Assembly (NCBI GenBank): GCA_963971425.1
Contig: OZ020516.1
Coordinates: forward strand, 682,001-746,000
Length of the DNA stretch: 64,000 bases
Direction of reading: 5' to 3'
Source: Bryoerythrophyllum caledonicum
Lineage: Eukaryota; Streptophyta; Bryopsida; Pottiales; Pottiaceae
Under the pieces are notes generated by a model. The model searched no databases, was not told the origin of the DNA, and was given only the letters and a program-made list of their open reading frames with translations. A program made the position numbers and the translations under genes. Shown here piece by piece: positions 10,941 to 22,959 of this stretch. How positions within the stretch are numbered: position 1 is the stretch's first letter; the number at the start of each line of letters is the position of its first letter.

Positions 10941-13127
10941 TCAATAGCCTGCTCGCAATGCTTTTTGAGCGGTAGCCCAACCCGCAAAATGCCCTCCACA
11001 GACATCATCATGACATCCTACTAAAATCATGGATACTTCACTAGGATTTACACATCGTCGAAGTACATCATCTTTGCCTCTCTTATAGAGAACACCACTA
11101 ATCATGGTGTAAGGCAAAGATTGATGGACTAGTTTAATTTTATCTTTGCTAGTGTATTCAATAGGAAAAGTAGCCTTAGTTAAATAGTAGATGATGTCAG
11201 CATATTCTTTTGGAATTACATCAAGTACCTCCACACCCTCTTTAACAGAAAAGATGTGTGCATCTAGAAAGTTATCATCTATGGACTGTGGATTTATAGT
11301 CTCACTAAGTCTTGATAAAAAATCTGCATTTTGATGTATTTTCCCCGGTCTGACATTAATGGTAAAATCAAACTCTTGCAATAACAAAACCCATCTTGCA
11401 ATTCGACCACTTAATTGAGGCTTATTGATCATATACTTCAAGGCATCATGATCAATATGAAAAGTGAATTTATATCCCAATAAATAATGTCTATATTTTT
11501 TAATAGAGAAAATCATGCCAAGACCTTCTCTTTCATTTACAGAATAGTTCCTTTCTGGGGCACTCAACTGTCTACTTGCAAAGTAAATTGGTCTATCATG
11601 ACCTTTGGAATCTTTCTGGCTTAAAACACTTCCAATTGCCATATTAGAAGCATCAACATATACTTCAAAGGGTTTTATCCAATCTGGGAGAATTAGGACA
11701 GGTGTTTTACTAAGGCGACGTTTTAACTTGTTAAAAGCTTTAGTGCAATCATCTGTCCATACCCCTGGTAGTAAAGTTTGTTTTGTTAAGACATTCAAAG
11801 GTGCTGCTATAAAAGCAAACTTATAAATAAATCTTCTATAATAACTTGTTGCACCTAGAAAGCCTTTTAGTCCCGTGAGATGTTTGGGAATTTCCATTTT
11901 AATAATAATGTCTACTTTATCTGGGTCAACCGATATTCCCTCTTTTGAAACAACATGACCTAATAATTTACCACATACAGTGGCAAACTCAGACTTAGCA
12001 ACATTTATGGAGATGCCATACTCTCTACATTGATCAAAACATTTCTTTAAATTTTGTGCATGATCTTTCTTAGAACCAAACACATAAAAATCATCTAAAA
12101 ATATCTCCATAAATTTTCTAAGATATTTTGTGAAGGCTTGAGTCATAACTCTTTGGAATGTTGCCGGAGCATTGCACAATCCAAATGGCATGACATTATA
12201 TGCAAAAGTCCCCCAGTCCGTAGTGAAAGTGGTCAACGGTTTATCTTCTGGGGCAATCTGCACTTGATTATAGCCCGAGAATCCATCAAGGAAAGAATAA
12301 CACTCATGACCCGCTACACCATATAGGACTGCATCAGAAAATGGAAAAGGAAAAAAATCTTTCTTAGTGGCTTTGTTCAACTGGCGAAAATCCTAACAAA
12401 TACGGAGCTTACCATTCTTTTTAGGTACTATGACAATAGGTGACACCCACTCACTAAATGGCACGGGATAAATGAAATTACACTCTAGTAATTTATCAAT
12501 TTCCTCTTTAACCATGAGAGAATACTTTGGGTTCATCCTATATTGCCTTTGCCTAACAGGTTTAGCATCCGTTTCTAGGATAATTCGATGTTGACAAACA
12601 TCAGGAGGTATGCCATTCAAATCTTTATAAGTCCAAGCAAAGGCATCTTTCTCCTTCTTAAAGAATTCCAACCATTCTTCATATTCCTTAGGACTTAATT
12701 CATCATATATTTTAATAGGCTTAGGATCTTCCATAGTGCCTAAATTTATTTCTATAGTATTCTTTACTAAAGGTCGAACACTAGATATTTTCTTATCATC
12801 TAGCAACTCATCCGAGTCTGACACATAAGGAATTTCCTTATGTGACTCTCCCTCAGTAGTAATGTTAAAAATAGGAGCATTTTGCCATGCTGCAATAGCT
12901 GCATCCGAGTCATCAACTTGACTAGGAGGGACAAAATACTCTCCAGGACTTAAACCTTTAAACGTAGGCATGTCCTGGACGACATTAGTATCTTCAGGCT
13001 CAGATTCTGAATTTGGATCAGTAGTCCAATCTGAGGCATCATCTTGAGTCTCACCATGATAGTTTGCAGGGAACATAGGAAGAATAATTTTACTTTTGCC
13101 CTTCCCAATTGTCAAAGTTCCCTTGCC
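10941..13127 (-). pseudogene. pol: reverse transcriptase and RNase H
   Basis: The RT core runs from the conserved start near 12600 (MNPKYSLMVKEEIDKLL) through WVSPIVIVPKKNG, FLDGFSGYNQV (first catalytic Asp), PFGLCNAPATFQRVM and FLDDF (catalytic Asp pair). RNase H follows with VYVDASNMAIGSVL, NEREGLG and HIDHDALKYM, which carry its acidic residues. In-frame stops are TAG 12393-12395 (between RIC and DFRQLN) and TGA 10941-10943 (in AGY-x-WPT, where Trp is usual). The spacer from RNase H to integrase is short, so the extra archaeal-type RNase H of Ogre/Tat elements appears to be absent. Confidence 0.92.
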
Positions 13128-14144
13128 CTAATCGTCCTTGGCTTGAGCTAATGACAACCAAGGTTTGCCAAGGAGAATAGGATATGTGGAAATAGACTCA
13201 CTCACTTTAAAGACAATATAGTCAATATTATAATCAATTCCACCAATTATTGTATTTAATTGTATCAATTTTCCCAAAGGTTTGACTCTACTTTGATCGG
13301 CCATTCTTAAAATAATAGGAGTAGGTGCTATGTTAGTTATGCCTAACTCTTCCATAGTATCAACACTCATAAGGTTGACACTACTCCCACTATCAATTTG
13401 GACTCCATCAATTAAAGTTCCATCTATAATTACATTGACTGTAGGTGCATCTGGATCTAGAGAGATATCATGAACGTTCACAATTTCAGGTTGAGATTTA
13501 TTTGTATCCTTATTTATTTTTTGTTTAGTTTTTTTAACATTGTCCTCCTCTTGTATTTTTGCTCTCTTTCTAATTAGAGAAGAGGTTAACTCATTCTTAT
13601 AATAAGGTGACAATGCAAGTAATTGTCTCAAAGAAATTTGAGGTTGTAATCTATCTAAATCTGTGAGAATATCATATGGATGCATACCCACTGCTAATCT
13701 CATAATTCTATTATGTTTTCTCTTTTTTAAAGACATAGATGATTCCTTTACTATCTTTTTTGAAGGCTTATAAAAAGTAGGTTGTTCCAAAGGTTTCATG
13801 GAAGTACTTGTTTTGTCCACATTTGGAATTATAGGTACAACTTTTTCTGGCAAAGGAGGTGTTATAGGTACTTGAGTAGGATTTTCCCGAGAATCACTAC
13901 ATGTCATCTCTACTATTTGTGGTGATGGTTTAAGAATTTCTGGTCTTTTTAATATAGTTGACATTTCTCTAGCAAGCACAGGATTAAGTTTTACTTTGCT
14001 ATAATCACTCTCTGAACTACTAACGGGTTCTTTTTCAAGGGCCTTCTTGGCTTGTGATCTCGTGATAAAGACATCTTGAGGTGTATCAATAGCCGTATAG
14101 TTTACATTTCTAGTATTGGAAGACTCTACTTCTTGAATTTGAAC
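13128..14144 (-). pseudogene. pol: aspartic protease region
   Basis: Same frame as gag and RT. The retropepsin active site is GVQIDSGSSVNLMS at about 13390-13350 (DSG variant of the D-T/S-G motif), followed by the usual strand ending in YPILLGKPWLS. The N-terminal half is a basic, Lys-rich linker. The segment ends at TAG 13128-13130 (after QAKDD, before GKGTL) and begins after TAA 14145-14147. Both are readily explained by CAG to TAG and CAA to TAA. Confidence 0.88.
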
Positions 14145-16535
14145 TTATTTCCTAATATTAGGAAACTCAGTAATTATGGCTGTGCAAAAGGTAGAAACAT
14201 GCCCTATTTGCCCACATCTTCCACATAAGGGATTAAAACCAACTTGTTGGCGTGCATTTGTGCATTCCCTAGAATAATGACCTGGCTCTCCACATCTATA
14301 ACATACTACTTCTTTGTTTTTATCTTGGTTAGGTCCTCTCCAAATTTGGTGTTGACTATAACCATTATTTCCTCTCGGATGGTTATTATTGTTTCCTGGC
14401 CTGGTGAAAGGTTGTTTAGATGTAATTCTAAGAGGTTGTTTTTTATTATTATTTTGAGAAGGTTGCTCTTGTACTAAGGCCTTAACTTCCTTGATATTTC
14501 TACAAGTAGTTATATCATTGCCTTTTGCACCGCAATACGCACATTTAAGCTTAGGTGTTCCTCCTATAGGATATTTACACTCGGTGGCCAAGTGTCCATG
14601 TCCCTTACAATTACTACACCAAATATTAGTTCGTTGATTAGTAGCCTTAGGTCTCTTATTTCTACCTTCATTAACTTGGACTGACAATTCTATAAATTGT
14701 TTTTGTAAGGCTTGTAGCTCAATTTCCTCATGACTTGGAGGCATCAACGCAAGTTGTTGCTCTCTAGGATGAGGTGGTCCTTGTATAGTTAATTGGGATT
14801 GACTAGATATTGACCTAGGATAATAATCTCTTCCACTATTATCCATCCCATATTGAGTAGTTACAGGCAAAAGATATGGATCCTGATATGGAATCATTTT
14901 TGTCTATAACAATATATTAGATCGCTGCATAGCAGCTTCCCAATTTCTAGCAGCTTCATATGCTGCATTTAAATTTGCCGGGTTGGAAAGTTTAACCTCG
15001 TATATACACATAGGATCTAATAAACCTCTGGTAAAGGTATTAGTGATCCATGCTTCTGGCATATTATGATCTCGCCATCTATTCAATAAGTTTTTAAGCC
15101 GAGTATAATATCCGGCTATAGTTTTTGTGGGATACAATTGAAAACTTTGCAACTGATCTTGCAAAGTATTATGATAAGACTGGGGTCTAAACCTCGTCAA
15201 AAATGCTTCTTTTAAAGCATCCCAGTTTGTTGCTTGAGGATCTAATGCCGTATACCACCTCCGAGCTTCCCCTAGTAAATTACCAGGAAAACTAGTGATA
15301 TACTTATCAATTGCTAAATTATTAGCTATTGCTACTACTTGGAAATTCAAGTAGGAATCTGGATCTTCTCCCAAATCACCATAAAATATGGGAAATAAAG
15401 CTATATTAAGCATCCTATGATGCGCCATAGCAAGGGGATTAACAAAAGGGTCATCAGGACTAGGAGGGATTGAAGGTGGTGAGGATAATGAGGACCTACT
15501 AGAAGTAGAATTAGCAGAAGAAGAGTAAAAAGGAGAAGTCCTCCCAGAAGTATGTGAGGAATGTCCAGCTGGACTCTCTTCTGTCACTGGTGGTTCTGAG
15601 TGCTCTTCTTCTTTACTTTCACTATTAAATAAACTTTCACCTTCTTTAGGCTCACTTTGCTCACCTACATCTAATTTTTCCTCTTTAATAGGATTATACT
15701 TAAATTCCTCTCCTTCCACACTAGATTGGTCAATCTCTTCCTGTATGTCAAAGTTTAAGGTGGTAGGTCTAAGAATTTGGCTAAAAGCTTCTAAAAATTC
15801 CTTACGAAACTTATGTTTTTCTTCTTCATTTTCCAATAGTCTGTCATTCAGAAAATGGTCAATAGATTCTTTTGCTTCACTATGAGTAAATATTGGTATT
15901 TCCAATTTTGACTCAAATTCTTGGGAAAAAGGACTTGGATAGGGAGTTTCAAAGTTTGTTTGGTTTGAGGAGTTACCTACTTCATATGTACGATTTATTA
16001 AAGAATGGGGTATGGGGGTTCTAAACAATCGCTCTAACTCATCAAGTTGTTGATCATGAATGTTAGGTTTTTCATCTTCCTCTTCTGAGGATTCCTCCTT
16101 TTCTAAGGATTTAGACCAAACTTTCTCGCTTTGGGTCTCCCAATTTACTTCTTCTGGGCTACTAGAACAACAAGAGTGACTGGTATATTTTTTATCTTTT
16201 CTTTTTCCTATATACTTCTTCCTAGGATTTTTTAATGCTGTGAATACTAACTCTTCTGGGGTAAATTGTGGTGTCTTTGTGTCTGACTCAGGAGAATTTG
16301 GAGGATCGGGTAGTATTTTATATGTTGTCTCCCTTTTTGTTTGTCTTAATGCCTTTTCTAAGGCTATTTCTATTTCTTCATCTAGTCTGAAGGGGGAAGG
16401 AGTTGTAACAGTGTTAAAGGTAGGATTATGTACTCCTAACACTATGGTTGGTTGTTTCCTCTCTACCCTTTTCTTATAACGTTGAGCTCTCTCAACTTTT
16501 TGGTTTTCTCTTTTCTCTTTGTCTTTTCCTGACAT
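14145..16535 (-). pseudogene. gag with four zinc knuckles
   Basis: Begins at ATG 16535. The first 350 residues are charged and low in complexity, followed by a retrotransposon_gag-type capsid domain at about 15420-14930 (FYGDLGEDPDSYL, ARRWYTAL, FLTRFRP, GYYTRLKNLLNRW). After an in-frame TAG at 14904-14906 the frame continues with four CCHC-type knuckles (CSNCKGHGHLATEC, CAYCGAKGNDITTC, CYRCGEPGHYSREC, CGRCGQIGHVSTFC); the second lacks the usual His. There is no frameshift between gag and pol. Apart from the stops it is one fused gag-pol frame, 16535 to 9957 (2193 codons). Confidence 0.9.
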
Positions 16536-16595
16536 TAGTAATCCCCATAGGTTTTTTATTTTTATCCATATTCAGAACTTAATTTTTTTTAATTT

Positions 16596-16880
16596 TTAAT
16601 TTAAACAAAGATAAATCGCTTCCTCTGTAAGATTCATTCCCTCAACTTTCCATACAATGTTTCGTGGATACTTATACATAGTTAACAAGGCTCCCATTTC
16701 ATTTTCTCCCAACCATTCACTAGCTATACCTATTAAAAGGTCTATCTCATTTTCGGCTATTTTCAAATATTCCCCATCATAAGGACCTATACGGTGATAC
16801 GCACAAATTGTAGTGATTAATCTCCTAATTATTTTCCCACCATTAATTGGGGTACATAAAGGATCACTCTCTCGGTTCAT
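16596..16880 (-). CDS. Leader ORF D, small protein of unknown function
   Basis: Intact 94-residue ORF just upstream of gag in element sense, starting at ATG 16880. I do not recognise the family. It resembles its two upstream neighbours over about 60 residues, with a shared core of the form (N/I)E-I-(D/E)-x-L-I, then EWL, then E(M/I)G-x-LL, then YP (here NEIDLLIGIASEWLGENEMG). It is acidic and predicted mostly helical by eye. Such ORFs ahead of gag recall the extra ORF1 of Ogre elements, but I see no sequence link. It is preserved without stops while gag-pol has several. Confidence 0.65.
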   Translation of the reverse strand: MNRESDPLCTPINGGKIIRRLITTICAYHRIGPYDGEYLKIAENEIDLLIGIASEWLGENEMGALLTMYKYPRNIVWKVEGMNLTEEAIYLCLN

Positions 16881-16950
16881 TTTGTCATTGGGGCATGGTA
16901 CTTGTTTGGTTTTTTTTTTTTTTTTTTTTTTTAAGAAATTGTAAAGAATT

Positions 16951-17232
16951 TTAACTTGAATAAAGGTGGAGAGCTTCCATAGATAGGTTTAATTCATTCT
17001 CTTTATTTATGGGGTAACCCAAATATGCCAACAATTCCCCTATCTCAAGGTCACTCAACCATTCTTTTGCATGTTCAATTAATCTCTCTATTTCAATTTC
17101 TACTATATCCGAATATTTCCTATCCTGACTGATAAAAGCTTCATAATAAGCTATTCTTGCATATAAGAATTTAAGGGACTTATTTCTTTCACTTTTAGAA
17201 TTTAGACGTTCAATTTTTCTCATTTGCTCCAT
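16951..17232 (-). CDS. Leader ORF C, paralogue of ORF D
   Basis: Intact 93-residue ORF starting at ATG 17232 (a second Met follows at codon 4). The segment EIEIERLIEHAKEWLSDLEI aligns with NEIDLLIGIASEWLGENEMG of ORF D, and LGYP aligns with YKYP. Its start lies within the end of ORF B, so B and C overlap by about 20 bases. A run of about 22 T residues separates C from D at 16911-16932. Function unknown. Confidence 0.65.
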   Translation of the reverse strand: MEQMRKIERLNSKSERNKSLKFLYARIAYYEAFISQDRKYSDIVEIEIERLIEHAKEWLSDLEIGELLAYLGYPINKENELNLSMEALHLYSS

Positions 17233-17515
17233 TCAGGTAACAATAATGACGCCAATCAGTCAGTGTAAATTGTTCTATCTTAAATTCTCGTGACAATGGT
17301 TCTATTATTAGTTCTCTTGGGTAATTGAATTTTTATAAGAAAGTATTAAATTTTTTTCTATTAATGGAATGTTGATTGTTTTCTTTAATGCGTTCTATTT
17401 CTGTCCCCAAAAGTCTAAATAATTTCCCCTCATTGTATTGAATTTTAGAATAAATTATTAATAATCTTTTCAACCTTGTCCGTTGTTCCTTAAAAGTTTC
17501 ATTTGAGGAACTCAT
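17210..17515 (-). pseudogene. Leader ORF B, third paralogue, one in-frame stop
   Basis: Starts at ATG 17515. The frame is closed by TAA 17333-17335 but continues in frame to TGA 17210-17212, about 100 residues in all, close to C and D in length. GTEIERIKE aligns with the EIEIERLIE core of ORF C, and the part after the stop has FNYPREL, matching the YP motif of the other two. The stop is easily a CAA-to-TAA change. It starts a few bases after the end of ORF A. Confidence 0.6.
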
Positions 17516-17518
17516 TTT

Positions 17519-17801
17519 TTAAATACATAATAAATCAAAAGCTACACTAACGGGAACTTCTGGATCTTTAGATAAGAAATCGGGAAAGAATACTTTGCTC
17601 TCAAAGTTTTGTTTACTATAAACAAAGATATAAGTCTCCTGATTAAATTTGTATCCGTTCCAAGCCCCTATGCCTCTAGAAATTAATGGTTGTGTTTGAA
17701 GTTTTAATCTACCATATTGGGCAAAAAGGTAGTGTAGTAGATATTTTAAATATAAAGTCTTTTTCTTGACAATTACTTCATTAAAACGCTCACCCTTATT
17801 C
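17519..17801 (-). pseudogene. Leader ORF A, 3' part (split by the MULE)
   Basis: Minus-strand frame that enters at the MULE junction and runs to TAA 17519-17521. When the MULE and one copy of the 9-bp duplication are removed in thought, the distance from ATG 27992 to this stop is 498 nt, exactly 166 codons with no internal stop. ORF A was therefore intact when the MULE landed. Aromatic-rich, soluble-looking, no domain recognised. Confidence 0.7.
17793..17801. repeat. 9-bp target-site duplication CCCTTATTC of the MULE (left copy)
   Basis: CCCTTATTC directly precedes the left terminal repeat and recurs at 27769-27777 directly after the right one. Nine base pairs is the typical Mutator-superfamily duplication. 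Confidence 0.92.
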
Positions 17802-18400
17802 CCCGGTCACTACAGTCAATCCGGGTTCGCGGTGTCAAGGCCCAGTTTTAGCCCTGACACCGCGAAGACTGGCCCTTCTCGCCTCCTTTCCACGATAACT
17901 GCCACTCTCGCCCTCAATTATTTCGCGCTGCCCGTCTCTCTTTTCGGCACTTCTCGCCGAAAAGCCCCTTCGCCCCCGCCTTCTCCGGACCACTGAAGTC
18001 ACCTTCTCCCCCCGCCACGTGTACTCCAGAATGACCCGCCCTTCTCGGCGGATGCCGGCGCGAAGTGTCATCCACATCGTTTCGTACTGCGCCGTCTTTC
18101 GCACGATCTATTGTGCCGTGTAGCACCTTGCCGGAAGGGGAGTGCTTCTCTCCGCGTGAATGGAGTTCCTCGATCTCAATCTCCCCATCCAAGACAAGCC
18201 GAATGGGAATTCTGGCAAGACGGCGGCACCAACCGTTGCCGATAACGGGGCAGCAGGGAGGAAATGGAGGCGTCAAGGGAGAAAGAAACCGACTAGCGTG
18301 TGTGAGAAGGGGGTGGAGGACCTTGATGCCGCGTTCCGGGAAATGCAGCATGCAGACTACCTGAAGAAACATGGTCACAAGGTTCTTCGGATGCGCGATT
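17802..18400. repeat. MULE left terminal inverted repeat
   Basis: Inverted match to 27124-27768, close to identical for the first 200 bp and then with indels. It contains GGTCACTACAGTC at the tip and reaches into the first transposase exon (ATG at 18160), so the transposase N-terminus is encoded within the repeat. Confidence 0.88.
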
Positions 18401-21179
18401 CATTACAGAACCCTCCTCCAGGGATTTTGACGTGGAAATGTCTTAGGTGGAACATGGAGGCCGAGAATAATACGTGGTTCGTGAACGATCCGCAATCATC
18501 GAAGAGGAAGCAGTCCAAGCTTATCGCCTACATTCCCTGGGATTGGATCTCGGATTTCGTGGAGGGTGAGTAGTCGGCCGAAAGGATGTAGAGACTACCT
18601 TCGTCCGCGACAAGAACGACCCCACAAACGTCGGCGAGAAGACGCACTATCGGTGGAACTGCCACATCGAGTACCAGCGGTAAGTGAATCACGACCTCTG
18701 ATATCACATTCAATATACACGGTAGATCTGCTTATCGGCTGTGCCGTTACATCTCTTCAGTACCGCACGTATTTCTGATGGTCAACGCCGATAAGCAGAT
18801 AGTGTTGTCAATATAGTCCCGAAGACAACAGGGACAAGATCCAAGCTATCACGCCCAAAATGACACCAACGCCATCGAAATACAATCACAAAGGGAAACA
18901 ACTTACGTCCGGCGCTGGCCAGAAAGGCCCTCGTGCCACTGATACGAAGGAGGGGGCCTCTATGAAAGTGGGTTGCCAATGTCGATTCTATGTAAAGAGG
19001 TACTATTTTCTACCATATATCGCCGAGATAGGGTACTTTTGCTCGGAACATGTCGACACACAGGGCCTCATCGTCCACGATAAGGACAATGTGCAGAGGG
19101 GAAAGCTCCACTTTCGGAAGTACATATCGGAGGAAGTAAGGCTTTGGGTTCTGAGGCAATTTGAAGAGCAAGTTCCGATGGCAGCTATAATATAGAAGCA
19201 CCAGAAGTTGGTACTGAAGGCACGGGATGAGGGCACTTTTACGCCTTCTCGGGATTGTTTCCTTAGCATGGAGGACATCCGCAACATATGCAGAGTCCGT
19301 GCGCAAGAACTATACAAGAAACACGACAACGACGCTGAGAGTGTGAGAATGTGGGTCCGAGAAAACGGAGGTACGGTTTTTTACTACCAAGACCCGGGCA
19401 GCAAGGTCGATAGAGTGCTGAATGCCGATAACGTACCCTTCGTAATTGGGATTCAAACCCCATTCCAGACGCACATGATGCTGAAATACAGTCACGATAA
19501 CATTATTGCTATAGACGGGACATTCGCAACGAACAACAGAAAGGTACACATACCTTTACCGTGCTCCATGTAGGGTCCGTATAAAAATTAGGAGCACTCA
19601 CTCCCATACCGCTTAATTCCTTGCTTGCATGTCCAATATCCGCTCTTCACGATGATGGTATTCGACGAGTGGAGAAACGGTGTTCCAGTGGCTTTCGTGA
19701 TCACTGCGAAATCCAAACAAGCAGATCTCGTCCCTTGGATGCGCGCTCTGAAGCAGAAGTTGGTGCAGATAAGGCCGGACTGGAGACCCACTGCCTTTGT
19801 ACTTGACGACGCCAATAATGAGATCAACTCTCTTCGGTAAGCAATTTAACATTCTTACGTTATCGGGTGACGGGCTTCAGCGAGTTGTACTTATCGGCGT
19901 GTCGGGTTATCGTAGGGAGGTTTGGCCGCACTCGCATCTATTTCTATGTCTCTGGCATGTTCGTCGAGCGTGGCAGAAGAATGCATGTGCTAAGTTGAAA
20001 GACATGGAGACGAGGGCCGAAGCTTTGCAAATTGTGGGCTCACTTATGTACGTATCAGAGACATCTAGTGACTTCCAAGACCCTTCGGCGAGAGCTGCCG
20101 GCGATAATGTGTGGAATTTGGTAGAGTGGGTGCGGCACGTTTACGGCAAAGCTAAGGCTCTCTTGCCAGACGCTGATGCATACTGGAAGTACTTCGACAA
20201 GGAATGGCTCCCGAAAATCAAAATGTGGATTGTAGGAGACCGGAAAATCCCCCATGCTGGCCAGGACACCACTGCAGCGATCGAATCATACCATTCTAAC
20301 ATGAAAGCAGTGCTCCGGCAATTCGAAAGGAAGCTTATCAGCCGAAGGATGGACTGGCTTATTTATGAGCTCACTGGAAATGTCATCGAGAAGTATGATT
20401 ACAATCACTGGTATAAGCTAAACGGTTTTATAAAGAACAAGAGGCAGCAGCAGATCATGGTCAATGCAATCAACCAAGCAAACACAATTCCCAATAATGT
20501 GGTTACCTTGCCCGAGTGGTCGAGAGGTCCTGCATACGTTACATCCTCGAATAGGAGACACATTACGTATGCGGTATACAATCCATGCACCGAATGGGCC
20601 GTCTGCCAATGTGTTCATTCCCAGAAAGGTAACATCTGTAAGCACTAGGTTAAGGTCCTGAAAATGACAAGACCTGACCTGGCGGAGGGCAAAATTGCTA
20701 GATATCTGGGCTCCCTTCGCGGCACAATCCAAGGAGGAATGACGAATCTTCTCCGCCAAGACAATGGTCGACACCCGAATACCGAGGGCTTCCCCGATAA
20801 TGATGTTCCCTCCGATACCGAAGCTGGAGATGTAACCCCAGTGACTTCCAACCGTCGAGAATTAGGGGAGACATGGGTATGCGACTTTGATCGTATGCAT
20901 CAGCTTGTCCTGAAGCTACTCAAGAAGGCTTATCGCCAACCGTTGCTAGCAAGACACTTGGATGCAGCTTTGCGCAACACTGATGCCACCCTCTCAAGGT
21001 TGGAGGCTGAAATCGAAGCCGGAATGCTTCATCCACTCCAGGATATAGCTGCACCGCTCCCCACAAATGAAGACGGTCTTGGAATGAGGCTCCGAAGGTT
21101 GCATGACTTCCTGGATTCCAGAGGTTTTCGGGTGAGGTCCGTTCCACCTAGCGAAAGACTAACTCAAGAAACGACATAG
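18160..21179 (+). pseudogene. MULE transposase (MURA type)
   Basis: Cut-and-paste transposase of the Mutator superfamily, acting in the nucleus on the element's inverted repeats. Exons whose phases all agree: 18160-18565, 18592-18679, 18817-19543, 19631-19836, 19916-21179 (896 codons plus stop). The DDE triad is visible as IAIDGTF (about 19513), FVLDDAN (about 19797) and AAIESYHS (about 20275). A SWIM-type zinc motif, CQCVHSQKGNICKH, lies at about 20605-20645. Damage: TAG 19193-19195 and TAG 20646-20648, each followed by normal sequence in frame and best explained as CAG to TAG. The acceptor before 19631 reads AT instead of AG. The first intron would be only 26 nt, probably a deletion remnant. 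About 170 residues after the SWIM motif look family-specific. Confidence 0.85.
18726..18800. repeat. 14-bp perfect inverted repeat in a transposase intron
   Basis: ATCTGCTTATCGGC at 18726-18739 is mirrored by GCCGATAAGCAGAT at 18787-18800. Both arms contain the CGATAA hexamer enriched in this element. They lie within the intron 18680-18816. Confidence 0.75.
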
Positions 21180-21555
21180 GTTATCGGCACCGATGTGGAT
21201 GAGTATAAAGGGCAGAGGATTTCAGCTACAAACCTGCACCGATAACCATTAGTAATCTTATCGGTAGAATACTGCCGATAAGATGCTCTTAGATTAAGTT
21301 CCATGCATCGGCTGAAATTTCTACTGAAGTGATATTTCTTTAGTTTGAAAGTTAAAACTCAACATTCAATATAATCGGCAAAGACTGGATTTTAAGTTCC
21401 GCTTACAAGCCTCTGCAAGGGGTCCCAAAATCCGTTTATGTACGCTATGGAAAAAATTGTCATTTACAATGAATGAAATGTACAACATCGGCATCCTATT
21501 GATCTGTACAAATTCCTGGAGTCTATCGGCTGTGTACAACACCCCCCCTTATCGC
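21180..21555. other. Region between the two convergent MULE genes
   Basis: This 376-bp stretch holds the shared 3' ends. No ORF. TTATCG/CGATAA occurs five times here, in forms such as CCGATAACC and CTTATCGG. Confidence 0.6.
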
Positions 21556-22959
21556 CTACTTCTTCGTCTTGGTGGTGCCCTTCGGTTTTCTTGGTTTTTT
21601 TGGGCTTTTCAGCGCGGTTGACTTCTTCCGCCTTCCTCGAGTCAGTGGTGGGTTTGTGAGCACGTTGAAGCCCTGAAGATCACGATCCCCCACTGTCTCC
21701 GAAATACCAAGAACTGGGACTTCCTTCTTCTTCACCGTCTCTGTACCGGCTTCCACGAAAACTACGTCCGGACTTCCGCTTCCGAACTCCACCGTATCCT
21801 GACCACATAGGTTAAGGGCATCGTAGAACGGAAGCGGTGCGACAATCTCCGTATACAGCGCTTGCATGAACCATCGGTACGCCTTCTTCCCGTCCCAGTC
21901 CAGATATTTGGTCGCCGTCACGGTCTTCTCCTCCGCCTCTTTGCGCCCACCACGTGCGATCAGGTACTGCCAGAAGCCCAAGCCTGCCATGAAACCACAC
22001 TCCCAGCTTTCTTTCCGACTAGGCAAAGGCAACCTTATCGGCGATCGACTCTGCCATTCAGTCCAACTCCGAGATCCGATCCTCACGCCCTTTGCAGTTG
22101 CCCATCCCATGTGCACAAGGAAGATGAAGTTGTTCACTTCCCGACCCTTGTGCATGTCTTTTGCTGGGTCCAGGTGATACGTTCGCCTTTGCTCCACGAC
22201 GAATACGCTCCAGTGACCCTTATCGTGGTAAGGGACGATAAGGGTATTCGGCGTCTTGGTGGTGCTATGGAACAAGCGGCTGAGAAAGCTCACAATGTCA
22301 TCCCAACCCTTCGCTTCATCCGCCAGATAGCACTGCAAAGTCGCCGATAACCAGTTGTGCGTGTGATGATATTGGATTCGAACATGCTCCTTCGCACGGT
22401 AGACGACATGCCTAAGGATGAAATCCAGAAATGTGCCTTCCATTTCCCGCTTGTCCTTTAGCACGCAATGCCAGTCCTGTAGTGCGAGCCAGACATCCAC
22501 GGCTTGCCGAAGGTCTGGACCGAAAAACCTCATACCTCCAGTCAGGTCCTTCGGGTGAATAAAACGAGGCCTGCAATTCAGAAGAAAGCGGACGTTAGAC
22601 AACAGGTGATGATAAACAGTAGGTGTCAGAGAACACAATAACATAGACGACGACACTCACCGCCGCATTAGGACCTCTACAATAATGTCGAGGTTCTTCT
22701 CTATCATGGATGCGTCATGCTCCTCAGTTTTGTAGCAGAGCGAGGGCACTTTCTCCTAGGACACACAGTCTGACGTACATACTCTGCGGTTCTCCTTCGA
22801 CATGCACGTATACACCGCCTTCTGTCCTTCCCTTCTGTTCATAACACGCTCTTCGAGTCCAAGATAAACCCAAATACTAGACATCCCAGATTCCTGTGCT
22901 TCCTTGATAAAGCGCGATGCCAGTCTGATCTCCTTGGGGTCCATCTCCTTTGGAGAAGG

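Noticed and set aside
5010-16535. A variant nuclear code reading TAG/TAA as Gln, as in some ulvophycean algae
   Set aside because: TGA also occurs in frame in several genes, the receptor kinase ends at TAG with no sensible extension, and the gene content is land-plant-like. Decay by transitions is simpler.
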